Below are positions 13,975-15,150 of a stretch of 15,150 bases of DNA, in pieces. The notes below the pieces were generated by a model. The model searched no databases. It had not been told where the DNA came from and saw only the letters and a program-made list of their open reading frames with translations. The stretch is taken from assembly GCA_017631875.1 (NCBI GenBank), contig JAGBSL010000075.1, positions 1 through 15,150 on the forward strand, given 5' to 3'. The number at the start of each line of letters is the position of its first letter. The first letter of the stretch is position 1. The DNA is from Bacteroidales bacterium. Lineage in GTDB: Bacteria; Bacteroidota; Bacteroidia; Bacteroidales; UBA932. A program made the position numbers and the translations under genes.

Positions 13975-13982
13975 CAAATATA
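13975..13982 (-). promoter_or_regulatory. -7 box of the hisS promoter
   Basis: Minus strand TATATTTG, followed by CAG, 25 bases ahead of the hisS ATG. No TTTG is found 19 bases upstream; that position falls in the first hairpin of the 58-base repeats. Confidence 0.65.
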
Positions 13983-13990
13983 ATAAAAAA

Positions 13991-14153
13991 GAGTCATATT
14001 GGTTACAATATGACGACCGGTCCGGGTAGGACCGTAAAATATATAGAAGAGTCATATTGGTTACAATATGACGACCGGTCCGGGTAGGACCGTAAAATAT
14101 ATAGAAGAGTCATATTGGTCACAATATGACGACCGGTCCGGGCAGGACCGTAA
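13991..14153. repeat. Three tandem 58-base repeats, each with two hairpins
   Basis: Units start at 13991, 14049 and 14107; the first two are identical over 58 bases, the third is complete for 47 bases then diverges. Each unit holds a perfect 9-base hairpin GTCATATTG/CAATATGAC with a 4-base loop, and a 6-base hairpin CGGTCC/GGACCG with a 5-base loop; GACCGGTC is also self-complementary. The third unit has two changes (GTTA to GTCA, GGGTA to GGGCA) and both fall in the loops. The array fills the space between the PepSY-like gene terminator and the hisS -7 box. No coding role is seen. Confidence 0.9.
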
Positions 14154-14185
14154 TAAATTAAAAGGCTGGTCCATCAAGACCAGCC
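14154..14185 (-). terminator. Rho-independent terminator after the PepSY-like gene
   Basis: Perfect 8-base GC-rich stem GGCTGGTC/GACCAGCC (14164-14171 with 14178-14185), loop 6, followed on the minus strand by TTTTAATTTA. It lies 27 bases after the stop codon. Confidence 0.88.
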
Positions 14186-14212
14186 CATCACACACAATTC
14201 AAACAAGCGACA

Positions 14213-14644
14213 TTAGTCATCCAACTCTATTACATGGAAACTGCTACTGAACTTCAGTTCCATACGGTTGGTTAGCTTGACCTCGTATGTATGCCTTCCT
14301 ATTTCAAATTCAAGATATCCGGCATCAGGATAATGAGTCTTCACATAATCCCTGATCGGCTCAGGAATAAGCTCTGCAGGAACTCCATTTACGGACGATA
14401 TATGCGTAACCACACCGGAGTGCTCAAACTCAAGCTTGATACCATTAGTCAGAACGACAGTATAGTCAGGGAAAATCAGATCATCATCTTTGAGAACTAC
14501 AGAAGCACTCTCCCCTGGAAAGTTTGTCTGGATATACTCCTTCGCCGAAGAAGGAAGCTTATTATAAGATACCGGTCTATCGTCAGCAGAAAGAACAAGT
14601 GCAAATGCAGCAAATGCTACTAATGTTAAAACAATCTTTTTCAT
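14213..14644 (-). CDS. Periplasmic PepSY-like (PF11396-type) protein
   Basis: The 143-residue product starts with a signal peptide (MKKIVLTLVAFAAFALVLSA, cleavage near residue 20). The mature part is two copies of one fold: LPSSAKEYIQTNFPGESASVV...DYTVVLTNGIKLEFEHSGVVTHIS (about 30-83) and IPEPIRDYVKTHYPDAGYLEFE...TYEVKLTNRMELKFSSSFHVIEL (about 93-141). Each is a helix followed by strands with a V-x-L-T-N turn, as in the small secreted 'PepSY-like' proteins common in Bacteroidota. Their role is not known; the older label as beta-lactamase-inhibitor-like is by fold only. It has a near-consensus -7 box upstream and its own terminator, so it is probably a single-gene unit. Confidence 0.85.
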   Translation of the reverse strand: MKKIVLTLVAFAAFALVLSADDRPVSYNKLPSSAKEYIQTNFPGESASVVLKDDDLIFPDYTVVLTNGIKLEFEHSGVVTHISSVNGVPAELIPEPIRDYVKTHYPDAGYLEFEIGRHTYEVKLTNRMELKFSSSFHVIELDD

Positions 14645-14674
14645 ATCTAATTGATTTTTAAGTTTAGCTCATTG

Positions 14675-14682
14675 CAAATATG
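14675..14682 (-). promoter_or_regulatory. -7 box of the PepSY-like gene
   Basis: Minus strand CATATTTG followed by CAATG: TAnnTTTG with C in the first place. A CTTGG about 19 bases upstream could serve as -33. It is 30 bases ahead of the ATG. Confidence 0.45.
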
Positions 14683-14754
14683 ATACTTATTTTTCAAAAA
14701 TCCAAGACAGTTTGGAATTTTTCTAATTATAAATTATAAATTGACAAATATTCT

Positions 14755-14762
14755 TAAATTTG
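14755..14762 (+). promoter_or_regulatory. Possible -7 box directly ahead of the permease gene
   Basis: TAAATTTG matches the -7 consensus and is followed by C. It ends only 4 bases before the ATG at 14767, so transcription from it would start at or very near the start codon. No TTTG is found 19 bases upstream. Confidence 0.4.
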
Positions 14763-14766
14763 CGGC

Positions 14767-15150
14767 ATGATTAAGCGCCGACATATCCTCTTCCTGACTA
14801 TCAGCACAGCACTGCTGATTCTTGCCTGCCTCGCGGACCTAGCATGGGGCGGCATTGCTGATGCGGAGGTAATGAGGCACCTGCGTCTGCCGCGCATGGC
14901 CACGGCCCTGCTTGCCGGCGCCGCCATGGCACTTTCCGGCTCACAGATGCAAAGCATATTCCGAAACCCTCTCGCTGACCCGCATATCATGGGCATCAGC
15001 AGCGGTGCGTCATTAGGAGCCGCACTCGCCACAATGTATGCTGGTGCGACATTTGGAGGCGCGCCTGTAGCTGTCGCGGCTGCGGCCGGAGCGGCCGGAG
15101 CGGCTGCCATAATACTGTATGCATCGGGAAGATTCCGAAACGCATCGATA
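14767..15150 (+). CDS. FecCD/BtuC-type ABC importer permease, N-terminal part (cut by window edge)
   Basis: Open for 128 codons from the ATG at 14767 to the window end. It is the start of a transmembrane subunit of an importer for siderophores, haem or vitamin B12. After a first membrane helix (about 7-28) comes [50 protein letters not shown] (about 39-88), which is the family signature (RLPR...GAAL..SG...[15 protein letters not shown]). A further Ala/Gly-rich helix follows (about 98-120). The stretch before RLPR is short (38 residues) compared with the usual 60 or so, so the loop after helix 1 is reduced. Binding-protein and ATPase genes would be expected beyond the right edge; substrate cannot be told. 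Confidence 0.92.
   Translation, partial: MIKRRHILFLTISTALLILACLADLAWGGIADAEVMRHLRLPRMATALLAGAAMALSGSQMQSIFRNPLADPHIMGISSGASLGAALATMYAGATFGGAPVAVAAAAGAAGAAAIILYASGRFRNASI

Noticed and set aside
13991..14153. CRISPR array
   Set aside because: The units are contiguous 58-base copies without variable spacers, and no cas genes are near.
13950..14153. T-box or other amino-acid-sensing leader ahead of hisS
   Set aside because: The hairpins lie upstream of the hisS -7 box, there is no specifier loop or antiterminator arrangement, and T-boxes are not typical of this phylum.
14741..14746. TTGACA as a sigma-70 type -35 box
   Set aside because: Bacteroidota use a different promoter consensus, and the spacing to the -7 box (8 bases) is far too short.

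Overview
The window looks like a chromosomal segment from a member of the Bacteroidales (Bacteroidota). Three things point there: an outer-membrane receptor with a carboxypeptidase-regulatory-like N-terminus, promoters of the TTTG-N19-TAnnTTTG type ahead of most transcription units, and a bS21 gene (rpsU) that alone carries a full Shine-Dalgarno sequence. Genus cannot be told from the sequence. Most genes are housekeeping.

Left part (1-5752, minus strand): reading along transcription, an AAA-type ATPase of degenerate P-loop type and a class III sirtuin (cobB) lie 6 bases apart; then rpsU with its own strong promoter inside the end of cobB; then rplU and rpmA, closed by a clear terminator; then serS with its own promoter, ruvC 19 bases behind it, and the 5' two-thirds-truncated beginning of a TonB-type outer-membrane protein that runs off the left edge. 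The ruvC start codon sits inside a short palindromic repeat.

Middle (5753-11302, plus strand): a divergent promoter region, then a tightly packed operon of a 1205-residue AsmA-family protein, prmA (1-base gap) and a repeat-containing lipoprotein (ATGA overlap), followed by tRNA-Leu(TAG) with its own near-perfect promoter and terminator.

Non-coding stretch 11303-11668: no gene, but a dense run of small palindromes, an exact 21-base inverted copy of the tRNA-Leu 3' end, and a second palindrome. It looks like the remains of palindromic (REP-like) or integrated elements beside a tRNA gene.

Right part (11669-14644, minus strand): PepSY-like periplasmic protein, its terminator, an array of three 58-base direct repeats that each encode two hairpins, hisS, a second copy of the palindromic repeat touching the hisS stop codon, the initiator tRNA (with an extra base in its T stem), a terminator, and a small outer-membrane beta-barrel protein. 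At the right edge (14767-15150, plus) begins a FecCD/BtuC-type ABC importer permease, cut by the window end.

The least explained parts are the 58-base hairpin repeats upstream of hisS, the fold-back next to tRNA-Leu, and the palindrome that supplies the start of ruvC. I saw no convincing new multi-gene system.
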